Assembly: GCF_001468395.1 (NCBI RefSeq)
Contig: NZ_LNSG01000011.1
Location: forward strand, 1 to 64,000
Reading direction: 5' to 3'
DNA: 64,000 bases
Source: Sphingopyxis sp. H073
GTDB lineage: Bacteria; Pseudomonadota; Alphaproteobacteria; Sphingomonadales; Sphingomonadaceae
Position 1 is the stretch's first letter. The number at the start of each line of letters is the position of its first letter. Shown one piece after another: positions 25,466 through 33,163 of this stretch. The notes below the pieces were generated by a model. The model saw only the letters and a list, made by a program, of their open reading frames with translations, did no database searches and was not told where the DNA came from. Both the position numbers and the translations under genes were made by a program.

Positions 25466-26593
25466 ATGCGCGCCGAAGCGCAGGATCATGTCGATACCAT
25501 CAAGGCCGCCCTCGCGTTGCTGCGCCGCTTCCTCGACTGGGACCGCGCGGTGCGCCGCCTCGACGAACTCAACGCGAAGGTCGAGGACCCGACGCTGTGG
25601 GACAATCCCAAGGCGGCACAGGACGTCATGCGCGAACGCCGCCGCCTCGATGAGGCGATCACCGCGACGCGCGCGATCGAAAGGGAGATGGGCGACACGG
25701 TCGAACTGATCGAACTCGCCGAGATGGAAGGCGACGAGGCGCTGGTCGACGATGCCGTCGCCGCGCTGGCGACGCTCGCCGCGCGCGCCGAAGACGACAA
25801 GATCAAGGCGTTGCTCGCGGGCGAGGCCGACAGTTACGACTGCTATATCGAGGTCCACGCCGGCGCCGGCGGCACCGAAAGCCAGGACTGGGCCGAAATG
25901 CTCCAGCGGATGTACAGCCGCTGGGCCGAGAAGCGCGGCATGAAGGTCGAGCTGATCGAATATCAGGCGGGCGAGCAAGCGGGGATCAAATCGGCGACGA
26001 TGCTGGTCAAGGGCGAGAATGCCTATGGCTATGCCAAGACCGAAAGCGGGGTCCACCGCCTCGTCCGCATCTCGCCCTACGACAGCTCGGCGCGGCGCCA
26101 TACCAGCTTCTCGTCGGTGTGGGTCTATCCGGTGATCGACGACAATATCGAGATCGAGATCAAGGAAAGCGACCTCAAGATCGACACTTATCGCGCCTCG
26201 GGCGCCGGCGGCCAGCACGTCAACACGACCGATTCGGCGGTGCGCATCACCCACATGCCGACCGGTATCGTCGTCGCGTCGCAGATCGACCGTTCGCAGC
26301 ACAAGAATCGCGCGACCGCGATGGGGATGCTGAAGGCGCGCCTTTATGAAGCCGAGCTGCAGAAGCGCGAGGCCGAAGCATCGGGCGAATATCAGGCGAA
26401 GACCGAGATCGGTTGGGGCCACCAGATCCGCTCCTACGTCCTTCAGCCCTATCAGCTGGTGAAGGACCTGCGCACCGGGGTTACCTCGACCGCGCCGGGC
26501 GACGTCCTCGACGGTGCGCTCGATCCGTTCATGGCGGCGGCGCTGTCGCAGAAGGTGACGGGCGAAAAGGTCGAGGTGGAGGACATCGACTGA
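25466..26593 (+). CDS. prfB: Peptide chain release factor 2, 375 aa
   Basis: RF2 terminates translation at UAA and UGA. The GGQ motif is at residues 248-250 (SGAGGQHVN). The codon-recognition tripeptide, SPF in E. coli, is SPY here (203-205, VRISPYDSSARRHTSF). The frame is continuous from the ATG at 25466, which has TCAGGAGCAAAGACC before it. The early in-frame UGA of the programmed frameshift found in many bacterial prfB genes is absent. It follows mrcA by 73 bases, and its stop overlaps the start of the lipoprotein methyltransferase (TGATG). Confidence 0.96.
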   Translation: MRAEAQDHVDTIKAALALLRRFLDWDRAVRRLDELNAKVEDPTLWDNPKAAQDVMRERRRLDEAITATRAIEREMGDTVELIELAEMEGDEALVDDAVAALATLAARAEDDKIKALLAGEADSYDCYIEVHAGAGGTESQDWAEMLQRMYSRWAEKRGMKVELIEYQAGEQAGIKSATMLVKGENAYGYAKTESGVHRLVRISPYDSSARRHTSFSSVWVYPVIDDNIEIEIKESDLKIDTYRASGAGGQHVNTTDSAVRITHMPTGIVVASQIDRSQHKNRATAMGMLKARLYEAELQKREAEASGEYQAKTEIGWGHQIRSYVLQPYQLVKDLRTGVTSTAPGDVLDGALDPFMAAALSQKVTGEKVEVEDID

Positions 26594-27312
26594 TGATGCG
26601 CGGCGTCCTCGCGGCGCTGGCCCTCGTGCCGCTGCTTGGCGGCTGCGACGGCCCGTGGAACGAGGATAGCGATCGTATCGAGACCGCGCGTGAATTCCCG
26701 CCTGCAGATCGACCGGTTGCGCCGATCACCTCGACCAAATGGTCGACCGAGGAAGCGCGCGACCGCGTCAACGAAGCCGATGACGTGATGGATTCGGCCG
26801 ACGTCCGCCCGGGAATGACCGTCGCCGACATCGGCGCGGGCGATGGCTACTACACCGTGCGCCTCGCCCCTCGCGTCGGTGCAACGGGCCGCGTGCTCGC
26901 GCAGGACATCCAGCCCGAAGTGATCGAGCGCCTCGCCGATCGGGTCGCACGCGAGCGGCTCGACAATGTCTCGCTCAAGCTCGGCGCGGTCGACGATCCG
27001 CGACTGCCGGCGAACAGCTTCGACCGCGTGTTCATGGTCCATATGTATCACGAGATCGGCGAGCCCTATGCCTTCCTCTGGCGATTGCGCCCGGCGCTGC
27101 GGGCCGGCGGGCAGGTGATCGTCGTGGACGGCGACCGTTCGATCGCGCAGCACGGCACCCCCTTCCGCCTGCTCGTCTGCGAGTTCGAGGCGGTGGGCTA
27201 CAAGCTGGTGTCGTACAACGACAAGGCGCACGCCGGCGGCTATCTCGCGCGCTTCGTCCCCGAGGGCGAGCGCCCCGCACCCGACGCGATCACAGTCTGC
27301 AAAAATCCCTAA
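26593..27312 (+). CDS. Class I SAM-methyltransferase-like lipoprotein, 239 aa
   Basis: The N-terminus is a lipoprotein signal peptide with lipobox LLGGC (Cys18). It is followed by a Rossmann methyltransferase domain with motif I VADIGAGDGYYTVRL (77-91), the acidic post-I loop VLAQDIQPEVIE and a motif IV-like DRVFMVHMYHEI. The protein would be exported and lipidated, yet SAM is a cytoplasmic cofactor, so its activity in the periplasm is puzzling. It may bind another ligand, or the signal may act as a membrane anchor. The start overlaps the prfB stop (TGATG). Its TAA stop overlaps the TAG of the convergent DsrE-like gene. Confidence 0.85.
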   Translation: MMRGVLAALALVPLLGGCDGPWNEDSDRIETAREFPPADRPVAPITSTKWSTEEARDRVNEADDVMDSADVRPGMTVADIGAGDGYYTVRLAPRVGATGRVLAQDIQPEVIERLADRVARERLDNVSLKLGAVDDPRLPANSFDRVFMVHMYHEIGEPYAFLWRLRPALRAGGQVIVVDGDRSIAQHGTPFRLLVCEFEAVGYKLVSYNDKAHAGGYLARFVPEGERPAPDAITVCKNP

Positions 27313-27674
27313 TAGGTTAGCAGCTGGTCGTTCGGCCCACTGTCGGCAAGAAAACTGACGAGACCGCCCGCGCGGACCTGCGGCACCAAGTCGCTTGCCG
27401 TCATCCGCACCAGCGCCATGCCCGACTGACAGACGGTCAGCCGCACGTCCATCGCCATCGCCTCGGCGATCAGCGAGACGAGATCGGGTTGTCCCGCGGC
27501 GCGCCGCGCGGGGTCGCCGTCGAACGCGACGGGTGTGCGGAGCAGCGCCGCGGCTTCGCCCTGCAGGAAGATGCGCGCCGATCGGCCGAGCGCCGCCGCC
27601 GCCGCCGCGACTTCGAGCGCGGCATAGAAGCGCTGGCCATCGGCCGAGGCGACGATGATGCTCAGCCCCGGCAT
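27309..27674 (-). CDS. DsrE-like small protein, 121 aa
   Basis: The short alpha/beta protein begins LSIIVASADGQRFYAALEVAAAAAALG, the DsrE/DsrF-fold strand and helix. It has a single conserved-type Cys in VRLTVCQSGMAL (about residue 82), where sulfur-relay members carry a persulfide. The ATG at 27674 lies inside the end of the ThiF-like gene (13-base overlap), so the two are coupled. A sulfur-carrier role with the E1-like neighbour is a reasonable inference, but many DsrE-like proteins have no known role. Confidence 0.75.
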   Translation of the reverse strand: MPGLSIIVASADGQRFYAALEVAAAAAALGRSARIFLQGEAAALLRTPVAFDGDPARRAAGQPDLVSLIAEAMAMDVRLTVCQSGMALVRMTASDLVPQVRAGGLVSFLADSGPNDQLLTY

Positions 27675-28411
27675 ATCGGACACTCGGGATCCTTGGGCAC
27701 CGCCACTTCGCGCCAGCGTCGGTCGAGCATGTCGATGATCGCGAGCTTGCCGGTCAGGGGCTGCCCCCATCCGGTGAGCGCGCGCACCGCTTCGAGCGCC
27801 GCCATCGTCCCGATCATCCCCGCAAGCGCGCCCATCACCCCCTGTTCGGCGCAGTTGATTCCGGGCCGGTCGGGGTCGTCGCCGACGAGACAGGCATAGC
27901 AGGGGCTGTCCTCCCGCCAACCTTCATAGAGCGCGACCTGCCCTTCGAACGCGCCGATCGCGGCCGAGAGCAATGGAATTCCGAGCGTAACGGCGGTGCG
28001 GTTGACGGTCAGCCGCGTTTCGAAATTATCGCAGCCATCGAGGATCAGGCCGGCACCGGTCAGCAGAGCATCGGCGTTGCCCGCATCGAGCCGCCGGGGA
28101 ACCGCGACGGCCTCGACATGCGGATTGATCCGCCGCGCGGCGTCGGCGGCGACGTCGGCCTTGGGGGATCCGATATCGGCGTCGGCAAATAGAGGCTGGC
28201 GCTGGAGATTGCTGCGCTCGACGACATCATGGTCGATGATCGTCAGTTGACCGATGCCCGCCGCCGCAAGATAGGTAATCGCCGGACAACCGATGCCGCC
28301 CGCACCGATGACCGCGACATGCGCGGTCTTCAGCTTCGCCTGCCCCGCGCCGCCAAAGGCGGGCAGGATGATCTGGCGTGCATAGCGGTCGAGTTCGGCG
28401 TCTGACAGCAA
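27662..28411 (-). CDS. ThiF/MoeB/HesA-family E1-like adenylyltransferase, 249 aa
   Basis: The nucleotide-binding motif is AVIGAGGIGCPAITYLAAAG (about residues 33-52), and the downstream Arg/Asn/Asp set is in ERSNLQRQPLF. Structural zinc cysteines are CYAC (about 182-185) and CPIC near the C-terminus (about 245-248). These enzymes adenylate the C-terminal Gly of a ubiquitin-like sulfur carrier (ThiS, MoaD) for thiamine, molybdopterin or other sulfur transfer. No ThiS/MoaD gene is adjacent. The start is a TTG at 28411, three bases after the dut stop. An internal start cannot be excluded. It overlaps the DsrE-like gene. Confidence 0.87.
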   Translation of the reverse strand: MLSDAELDRYARQIILPAFGGAGQAKLKTAHVAVIGAGGIGCPAITYLAAAGIGQLTIIDHDVVERSNLQRQPLFADADIGSPKADVAADAARRINPHVEAVAVPRRLDAGNADALLTGAGLILDGCDNFETRLTVNRTAVTLGIPLLSAAIGAFEGQVALYEGWREDSPCYACLVGDDPDRPGINCAEQGVMGALAGMIGTMAALEAVRALTGWGQPLTGKLAIIDMLDRRWREVAVPKDPECPICRG

Positions 28412-28414
28412 CGC

Positions 28415-28975
28415 CTATTCGCCCGGCTGGCGGAGTTTCATCGCGGACAGCGAGCCGACATTTTCGGGGATATTGTCATCTTCGATCGCGTCGTCACCGG
28501 TGCCGCTCGCGACGCCGGTCGACCCAAAGCCTCCGGCCCCGCGGGCGGTTTCATCGAGCGTCTCGACCTCGGCAAAGACGGCGCGCTGGACGGGCGCCGG
28601 GACGAGCTGCGCGATGCGGTCGCCACGCGTGATCTCGAAATTATCCTCCGACAGGTTGGCGAGGATCACCTTCACTTCGCCGCGATAGTCGCTGTCGATC
28701 GTGCCCGGCGTGTTGAGACAGGTGATACCGTGCTTGAGCGCCAGACCCGATCGCGGGCGAACCTGTACCTCATAACCGGGCGGGATCGCCATCGCGAAGC
28801 CGGTCGCGACCGCGTGGCGCGTGCCCGGCCGCAGGGTCAGCGTTTCGGCGGCGACGACGTCCATCCCCGCTGCGCCGCCCGACGCATAAGCGGGAAGCGG
28901 CAGGCCGCCGCCGTTCGGCAGGCGCTGGATGGCGATCTCAATCGGAATTAGCGGGTGCACGGGTTGCGAGTTCAT
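28415..28975 (-). CDS. dut: dUTP diphosphatase with extended C-terminus, 186 aa
   Basis: It hydrolyses dUTP to dUMP, limiting uracil in DNA. All five trimeric dUTPase motifs are present: [29 protein letters not shown] and [10 protein letters not shown]. The usual protein ends soon after motif 5 at about 150 residues. Here about 30 further residues follow, acidic then basic ([15 protein letters not shown]). The ATG at 28975 lies inside the coaBC 3' end (38-base overlap), so it is translated from the same message. Confidence 0.93.
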   Translation of the reverse strand: MNSQPVHPLIPIEIAIQRLPNGGGLPLPAYASGGAAGMDVVAAETLTLRPGTRHAVATGFAMAIPPGYEVQVRPRSGLALKHGITCLNTPGTIDSDYRGEVKVILANLSEDNFEITRGDRIAQLVPAPVQRAVFAEVETLDETARGAGGFGSTGVASGTGDDAIEDDNIPENVGSLSAMKLRQPGE

Positions 28976-30200
28976 CGGCGATCTTTTCCATCAATTTGCG
29001 GGCGACCGCGTTTTTGGGCAGCCGGTCCCAACTATCTACGCCTGCTTTGCTAACGATATGTACCCGGTTCGTCTCGCCCCCCATCGGGTCGACCGAGACG
29101 TCGTTGGCGACGATCCAGTCGCAGCCCTTGCGTGCGAGCTTGGCCTCGGCATGCGCGATCACATCGTTGGTTTCGGCGGCGAAGCCGATCAGCAGCGGCG
29201 GGCGCTGCGGGCTTTTCGCGACGCTGGCGAGAATATCGGGATTCTCGGCGAGCGCCAGCGGCGGCACGGCGCCGCTGCCGTCTTTCTTGATCTTTTGCGG
29301 CGCGGTGTCTGCCGCACGCCAGTCGGCGACCGCAGCAACCATGATCGCGGCGTCGACCGGCAGGCCCGCTTCGACCTCGGCCGCCATCTCGCGCGCGGTC
29401 TCGACATCGACCCGGATCACTCCGGGGGGCGTCGGCAGATCGACGGGGCCGGCGATCAACAGCACCTCGGCGCCCGCTTCGGCGGCGGCGGCGGCGATCG
29501 CGAAGCCCTGCTTCCCGCTCGAGCGGTTGGCGATGTAGCGCACCGGGTCGATCGGCTCGTGCGTCGGGCCGGCGGTTATCAGGATGCGGCGGCCGAACAG
29601 CGGGCGATGGCTCGCGGGCGCGAAGTCGGGCTGGCCGGCGAGCGGGATCGGGGCGGGCGCGTTGGCGAGCGTCCGGTCGATCGCCGCCTTGATCGCTTCG
29701 GGTTCGGGCAAGCGGCCCGGGCCATATTCGCCGCACGCCATTTCGCCCTCGTCGGGCTCCATCACGGTGACACCGTCGCCGCGCAGCGTCGCGACGTTGC
29801 GGCGCGTGGCGGGGTGCAGCCACATGCGGACGTTCATGGCGGGCGCCGCGAGCACGGGCTTGTCGGTCGCGAGCAAAAGCGTCGTTGCCATATCGTCGGC
29901 GATGCCCGCCGCCATCTTTGCAAGCAGGTCCGCGGTCGCCGGCGCGACGACGACCAGGTCGGCCTCGCGGCTTAGCTGGATATGCCCCATTTCAACCTCG
30001 TCCTTCAGGTCGAAAAGATTTGTATATACTTTATTTTCGGACAGCGCGGCGAGCGTCAGCGGGGTCACGAACTGCTCGCCCGCGCGGGTGAGCACGCAGC
30101 GCACGACATAGCCCGACTTGCGAAGCAGCCGGATGAGTTCGATGCTCTTGTACGCAGCGATACCGCCACCGACGATGAGCAGGATGCGGGGATTGGCCAT
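28938..30200 (-). CDS. coaBC: Bifunctional phosphopantothenoylcysteine decarboxylase/synthetase, 420 aa
   Basis: It makes 4'-phosphopantetheine on the route to coenzyme A. The N-terminal flavoprotein CoaC domain shows GGGIAAYKS, the [20 protein letters not shown] segment and a [11 protein letters not shown] region near its end. The C-terminal CoaB domain has [22 protein letters not shown] (split over strands about 207-228) and AVADWR. Its start lies four bases after the ccdB stop, so on present evidence it is read from a message that includes the toxin-antitoxin genes, or from a promoter inside them. It overlaps dut downstream. Confidence 0.95.
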   Translation of the reverse strand: MANPRILLIVGGGIAAYKSIELIRLLRKSGYVVRCVLTRAGEQFVTPLTLAALSENKVYTNLFDLKDEVEMGHIQLSREADLVVVAPATADLLAKMAAGIADDMATTLLLATDKPVLAAPAMNVRMWLHPATRRNVATLRGDGVTVMEPDEGEMACGEYGPGRLPEPEAIKAAIDRTLANAPAPIPLAGQPDFAPASHRPLFGRRILITAGPTHEPIDPVRYIANRSSGKQGFAIAAAAAEAGAEVLLIAGPVDLPTPPGVIRVDVETAREMAAEVEAGLPVDAAIMVAAVADWRAADTAPQKIKKDGSGAVPPLALAENPDILASVAKSPQRPPLLIGFAAETNDVIAHAEAKLARKGCDWIVANDVSVDPMGGETNRVHIVSKAGVDSWDRLPKNAVARKLMEKIADELATRAPANSD

Positions 30201-30204
30201 CGTT

Positions 30205-30501
30205 TCAGTATCCCGTCAGCAGGACGTCGAGCGCCCCGACAATCGTGAAATGCTCGCTTTCCAGATTGGCGATCGGACGTTGCAGACGGTCTCGCGGGAT
30301 CGCGAAGATCAATTGGGTGGCCATTATCAGTTCCTCGCCATTGATGGCAAAGGCCGGGTTGAGCCGGGGAACCGGTTCAAAACCCTTGGCCGGCATGAGC
30401 GGCACCACGACACGCGTTACGAGATCGCCAAGCAATTCGCTCTGACAGTCGAGCAGATAGCCCAATCCGCGCGAGCCCGGATAAACGTCGTACCGCGCCA
30501 T
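30205..30501 (-). CDS. ccdB: CcdB-family toxin, 98 aa
   Basis: The N-terminus MARYDVYPG, LLDCQSELLGDL, TRVVVPLMP and the NGEELIMATQ segment match CcdB, a DNA gyrase poison. The length is close to the 101 residues of F-plasmid CcdB. F CcdB ends Trp-Gly-Ile, and that Trp is needed to poison gyrase. This protein ends LLTGY, so the Trp position is Thr. It may be a weakened or retargeted toxin. The ATG at 30501 overlaps the ccdA stop as TGATG. A TTG one codon earlier is not needed. Confidence 0.85.
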   Translation of the reverse strand: MARYDVYPGSRGLGYLLDCQSELLGDLVTRVVVPLMPAKGFEPVPRLNPAFAINGEELIMATQLIFAIPRDRLQRPIANLESEHFTIVGALDVLLTGY

Positions 30502-30752
30502 CAAAACTGCCGGTATTTGTCATAAGGCATGCCATTTTTGCGGATATATTCGTTCCAGCTCTCGATGGCCGCGCGGTTTTCCTCTTTCCACGCGGCGTCT
30601 CGCGCCTTCTTGACCTCGGCGGCAAGGCCGGACTGGCAGGCATCGCTGACGTTGATGCCCAGCTTTTTCGCCTCTTCGACAAGCTCGGCATTCAATGAAA
30701 CATTGGTTGCCTTTTTGGGCCCTTCGAATCGCGCTGGACGGTTCACCACCAT
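30501..30752 (-). CDS. ccdA: CcdA-family antitoxin, 83 aa
   Basis: The N-terminal ribbon-helix-helix region (KKATNVSLNAELVEEAKKLGI, split about residues 13-33) is the DNA-binding part. The acidic/aromatic C-terminal tail (AAWKEENRAAIESWNEYIRKNG) wraps the toxin in CcdA homologues. The ATG at 30752 has AAGGAG directly before it with almost no spacer. GTG codons at 30749 and 30746 are better spaced and may be the real start. A 19-bp perfect palindrome abuts the ribosome site, as expected for autorepression by CcdA-CcdB. Confidence 0.87.
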   Translation of the reverse strand: MVVNRPARFEGPKKATNVSLNAELVEEAKKLGINVSDACQSGLAAEVKKARDAAWKEENRAAIESWNEYIRKNGMPYDKYRQF

Positions 30753-30758
30753 TCTCCT

Positions 30759-30777
30759 TGCGCATAATCTATGCGCA
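30759..30777. promoter_or_regulatory. ccdAB operator, TGCGCATA-N3-TATGCGCA
   Basis: A perfect palindrome with 8-base arms and a 3-base centre lies between the ubiB stop (30791) and the ccdA start. It abuts the AAGGAG ribosome site (30754-30759). Ribbon-helix-helix antitoxins bind such inverted repeats. The gap is too short for a normal promoter without entering ubiB, so the -35 element should lie inside the ubiB 3' end. Confidence 0.7.
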
Positions 30778-30790
30778 GATCGCTCCCCGT

Positions 30791-32344
30791 TCAACCCATC
30801 CAGTTCAGAGCCGCCGCCCCGGCCGCCGCGCCTGCCAGCGCGGTCAGCGCATACCGCCACCAGCGCCGCGTCGCGCGCTTTTCCCACATCAGGGGAATGT
30901 CGGGCAGCGGCGGTGCGGGCGGCGCGGCGCCTTTCTTGGGCAATTGCTGATCGAGGCGGCGAATGATGTCGGGGATCAGCGCCAGCGTCTTGCCCTGTTC
31001 GCGGAGGCCATCGGCGAGCGCGGCTTCGGGGCCGAGTTCGTCGCGGATCCATTCGCTTACAAACGGGCCGGAAACGTCCCACATGTTGATCTTCGGATTG
31101 AGCATCGTCGCGACGCCCTCAACCATCACCATCGTCTTTTGAAGAAGGAGGAGGTGCGGCTGCGTCTGCATGTCGAAATCGCGCGTGATCGCGAACAGCC
31201 CGTCGAGCATCTGACCGACGCTGAGCTCGCTCACCGGCTTGCCACGCATCGGCTCGCCGACCGCGCGCAGCGCCGTCGCGAACTCCTCGACGCTGTGATA
31301 GTCGGGCACATATTGCGCCTCGAAATGAATCTCGGCGACGCGGCGGTAATTGCCCGTTGTCAGGCCATAAAGGATTTCGGCGAGCCAGTAGCGCGCCTGC
31401 CGGTTGATCCGCCCCATGATACCGAAATCGACCGCGGCGATCGTCCCATCGGCCTTCACGAACAAATTGCCCTGGTGCATGTCGGCGTGGAAGAAGCCCT
31501 CGGCGATCGCCTGCCGCAGAAAGGCGTTCACCAGATTGCCCGACAAGGCCTCCATGTCGTGCCCCGCCGCGACCAGCTGATCGCGGTGCGAAATCTTGAT
31601 GCCGTCGATCCAGTCGAGCGTCATCACGCGATTGGCGGTGCGATCCCAGTCGATCGCGGGCACCTCGTAAGTCGGTACGGCCGCCATCGCGTCGGCGAGC
31701 TCCGACGCCGAAGCGGCCTCGCGGCGCAGGTCGAGTTCGCGCAGCGTCCAGCGGCGGAAGTTGGCTATCACCTGCCGCGGGCGGAGGCGGCTCGCCTCGC
31801 CGCCAAGCGCCTCGAGATGCGCGGCGGCCCATTCATAGGTTTCGATGTCGCGCGCGAACTGCTTGTCGATACCGGGGCGGCGGACCTTGACCGCGACCCT
31901 GCGGCCGTCGGTCGTCACCGCCCGGTGGACCTGGGCGATCGAGGCCGAGCCGACGGGTTCGGGATCGAATTCGCTATAGAGGCTTTCGAGCGGAGCTTCG
32001 AACGTCGATTCGATTTCTTGCCGGATGCGGTCGAAAGCGACGGGCGCGAGCGCGTCCTGCAAAGTGAGCAGGTTACGCGCAGCCTCTTCGCCGACGAGAT
32101 CGGGACGCGTTGCGAGCGTCTGGCCAAGCTTGACCGCGGCGGGGCCGATCGCCTGAAAGGCCGCGGCATAGTCGGGCACCGCGGGCTGGATCGTCCCGAA
32201 GCGCGCAATGCGGCACAGGCGCTTGACCCCCGGCGGGGTCTGCGGCGCGCTCTCGATCCCGCGCAGCGCGCCATGGCGCGCGAGGATGCGTCCCCACTTC
32301 AGCAAGCGGGCAATATGGGTGATCGGTCGGGTCAAGCTTTCCAC
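30791..32344 (-). CDS. ubiB: Ubiquinone biosynthesis ADCK/UbiB kinase-like protein, 517 aa
   Basis: This atypical kinase-like ATPase supports ubiquinone synthesis. It shows the KxGQ motif (VKLGQTLATRPDLV, about residues 71-84), the Ala-rich nucleotide loop region (PVGSASIAQVH), VAVKVRRPG, and catalytic FFHADMHQGNLFV with AVDFGIMG. A transmembrane helix lies at the C-terminal end (YALTALAGAAAGAAALNWMG). The start is GTG at 32344, overlapping the end of ubiE by 13 bases. The downstream partner in many alphaproteobacteria is coaBC; here ccdAB comes first. Confidence 0.93.
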   Translation of the reverse strand: MESLTRPITHIARLLKWGRILARHGALRGIESAPQTPPGVKRLCRIARFGTIQPAVPDYAAAFQAIGPAAVKLGQTLATRPDLVGEEAARNLLTLQDALAPVAFDRIRQEIESTFEAPLESLYSEFDPEPVGSASIAQVHRAVTTDGRRVAVKVRRPGIDKQFARDIETYEWAAAHLEALGGEASRLRPRQVIANFRRWTLRELDLRREAASASELADAMAAVPTYEVPAIDWDRTANRVMTLDWIDGIKISHRDQLVAAGHDMEALSGNLVNAFLRQAIAEGFFHADMHQGNLFVKADGTIAAVDFGIMGRINRQARYWLAEILYGLTTGNYRRVAEIHFEAQYVPDYHSVEEFATALRAVGEPMRGKPVSELSVGQMLDGLFAITRDFDMQTQPHLLLLQKTMVMVEGVATMLNPKINMWDVSGPFVSEWIRDELGPEAALADGLREQGKTLALIPDIIRRLDQQLPKKGAAPPAPPLPDIPLMWEKRATRRWWRYALTALAGAAAGAAALNWMG

Positions 32345-33069
32345 CCACTGTGGATCGCGACGAGGCCGCCCATGATCGGCTCGACCTTCACCGCTGTGAA
32401 GCCCGCCTCGCGGATCATCCGCGCGAATTCGGGCATCGGCGGGAAGCGGCGGATCGATTCGATCAGGTAGCGATAGCTGTCCTCGTCGTCGGCGATCAGC
32501 TTGCCGAGCTTCGGCACTAAATGATGCGAATAGGCGTCATAGACCTGTGCGAAGCCCGGCCATTCGTTGGTCGAAAATTCGAGGCAGAAGAAACGCCCGC
32601 CAAAGCGCAGCACGCGGTGCGCTTCCTTCAGCGCCGCAGGGATGTCGGTGACGTTGCGGATACCGAAGGCGATCGTATAGGCGTCGAAAAACTGGTCGGG
32701 AAAGGAGAGCTTCTCGGCATTCTGTTCGGACCAGACGAGCGTGTCGATCCCGCGCTCCGCCGCGCGCTCCATGCCCACGCCGAGCATGTCCGGGTTGATG
32801 TCGGCGACAGTGATGCTGGCGCCCGACCGCTCCATGCGGAAGGCGATGTCGCCGGTGCCACCCGCCATGTCGAGGATCGTCTCGCCCTCGCGCGGTTTGA
32901 CGCGGCGCACGAAGCGATCCTTCCACAGGCGATGCATACCGCCCGACATCGCATCGTTCATGATGTCATACTTGCGCGCGACGCGGCTGAACACTTCGCC
33001 GACCATCGCGGTCTTCTCGCCCGCGGGGACTTGCTCATAGCCGAAGCTGACGGTTTCCGGAGTGGCCAT
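32332..33069 (-). CDS. ubiE: Ubiquinone/menaquinone C-methyltransferase, 245 aa
   Basis: It is the SAM-dependent C-methyltransferase of the ubiquinone pathway. It starts with VGEVFSRVARKYDIMNDAMS, the UbiE signature (about residues 23-42). Motif I is ILDMAGGTGDIAF, and RNVTDIPAALKEAHRVL is the second family signature. It is the first gene of the leftward ubiE-ubiB run and diverges from mutM with a 94-base gap that must contain both promoters. Confidence 0.95.
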   Translation of the reverse strand: MATPETVSFGYEQVPAGEKTAMVGEVFSRVARKYDIMNDAMSGGMHRLWKDRFVRRVKPREGETILDMAGGTGDIAFRMERSGASITVADINPDMLGVGMERAAERGIDTLVWSEQNAEKLSFPDQFFDAYTIAFGIRNVTDIPAALKEAHRVLRFGGRFFCLEFSTNEWPGFAQVYDAYSHHLVPKLGKLIADDEDSYRYLIESIRRFPPMPEFARMIREAGFTAVKVEPIMGGLVAIHSGWKA

Positions 33070-33163
33070 GCAATTGCGCTTTCATGCGGGGAGAAACAAA
33101 GTCTGACCGGCCTTTAGCCAAGGGTTGAAGCGCAAGCAAATGGCGCGTAGCCGGTTCGTCGAT

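Noticed and set aside
25466-25560. Programmed frameshift in prfB
   Set aside because: The frame is continuous from the ATG, with no early UGA and no slippery CTT-TGA context.
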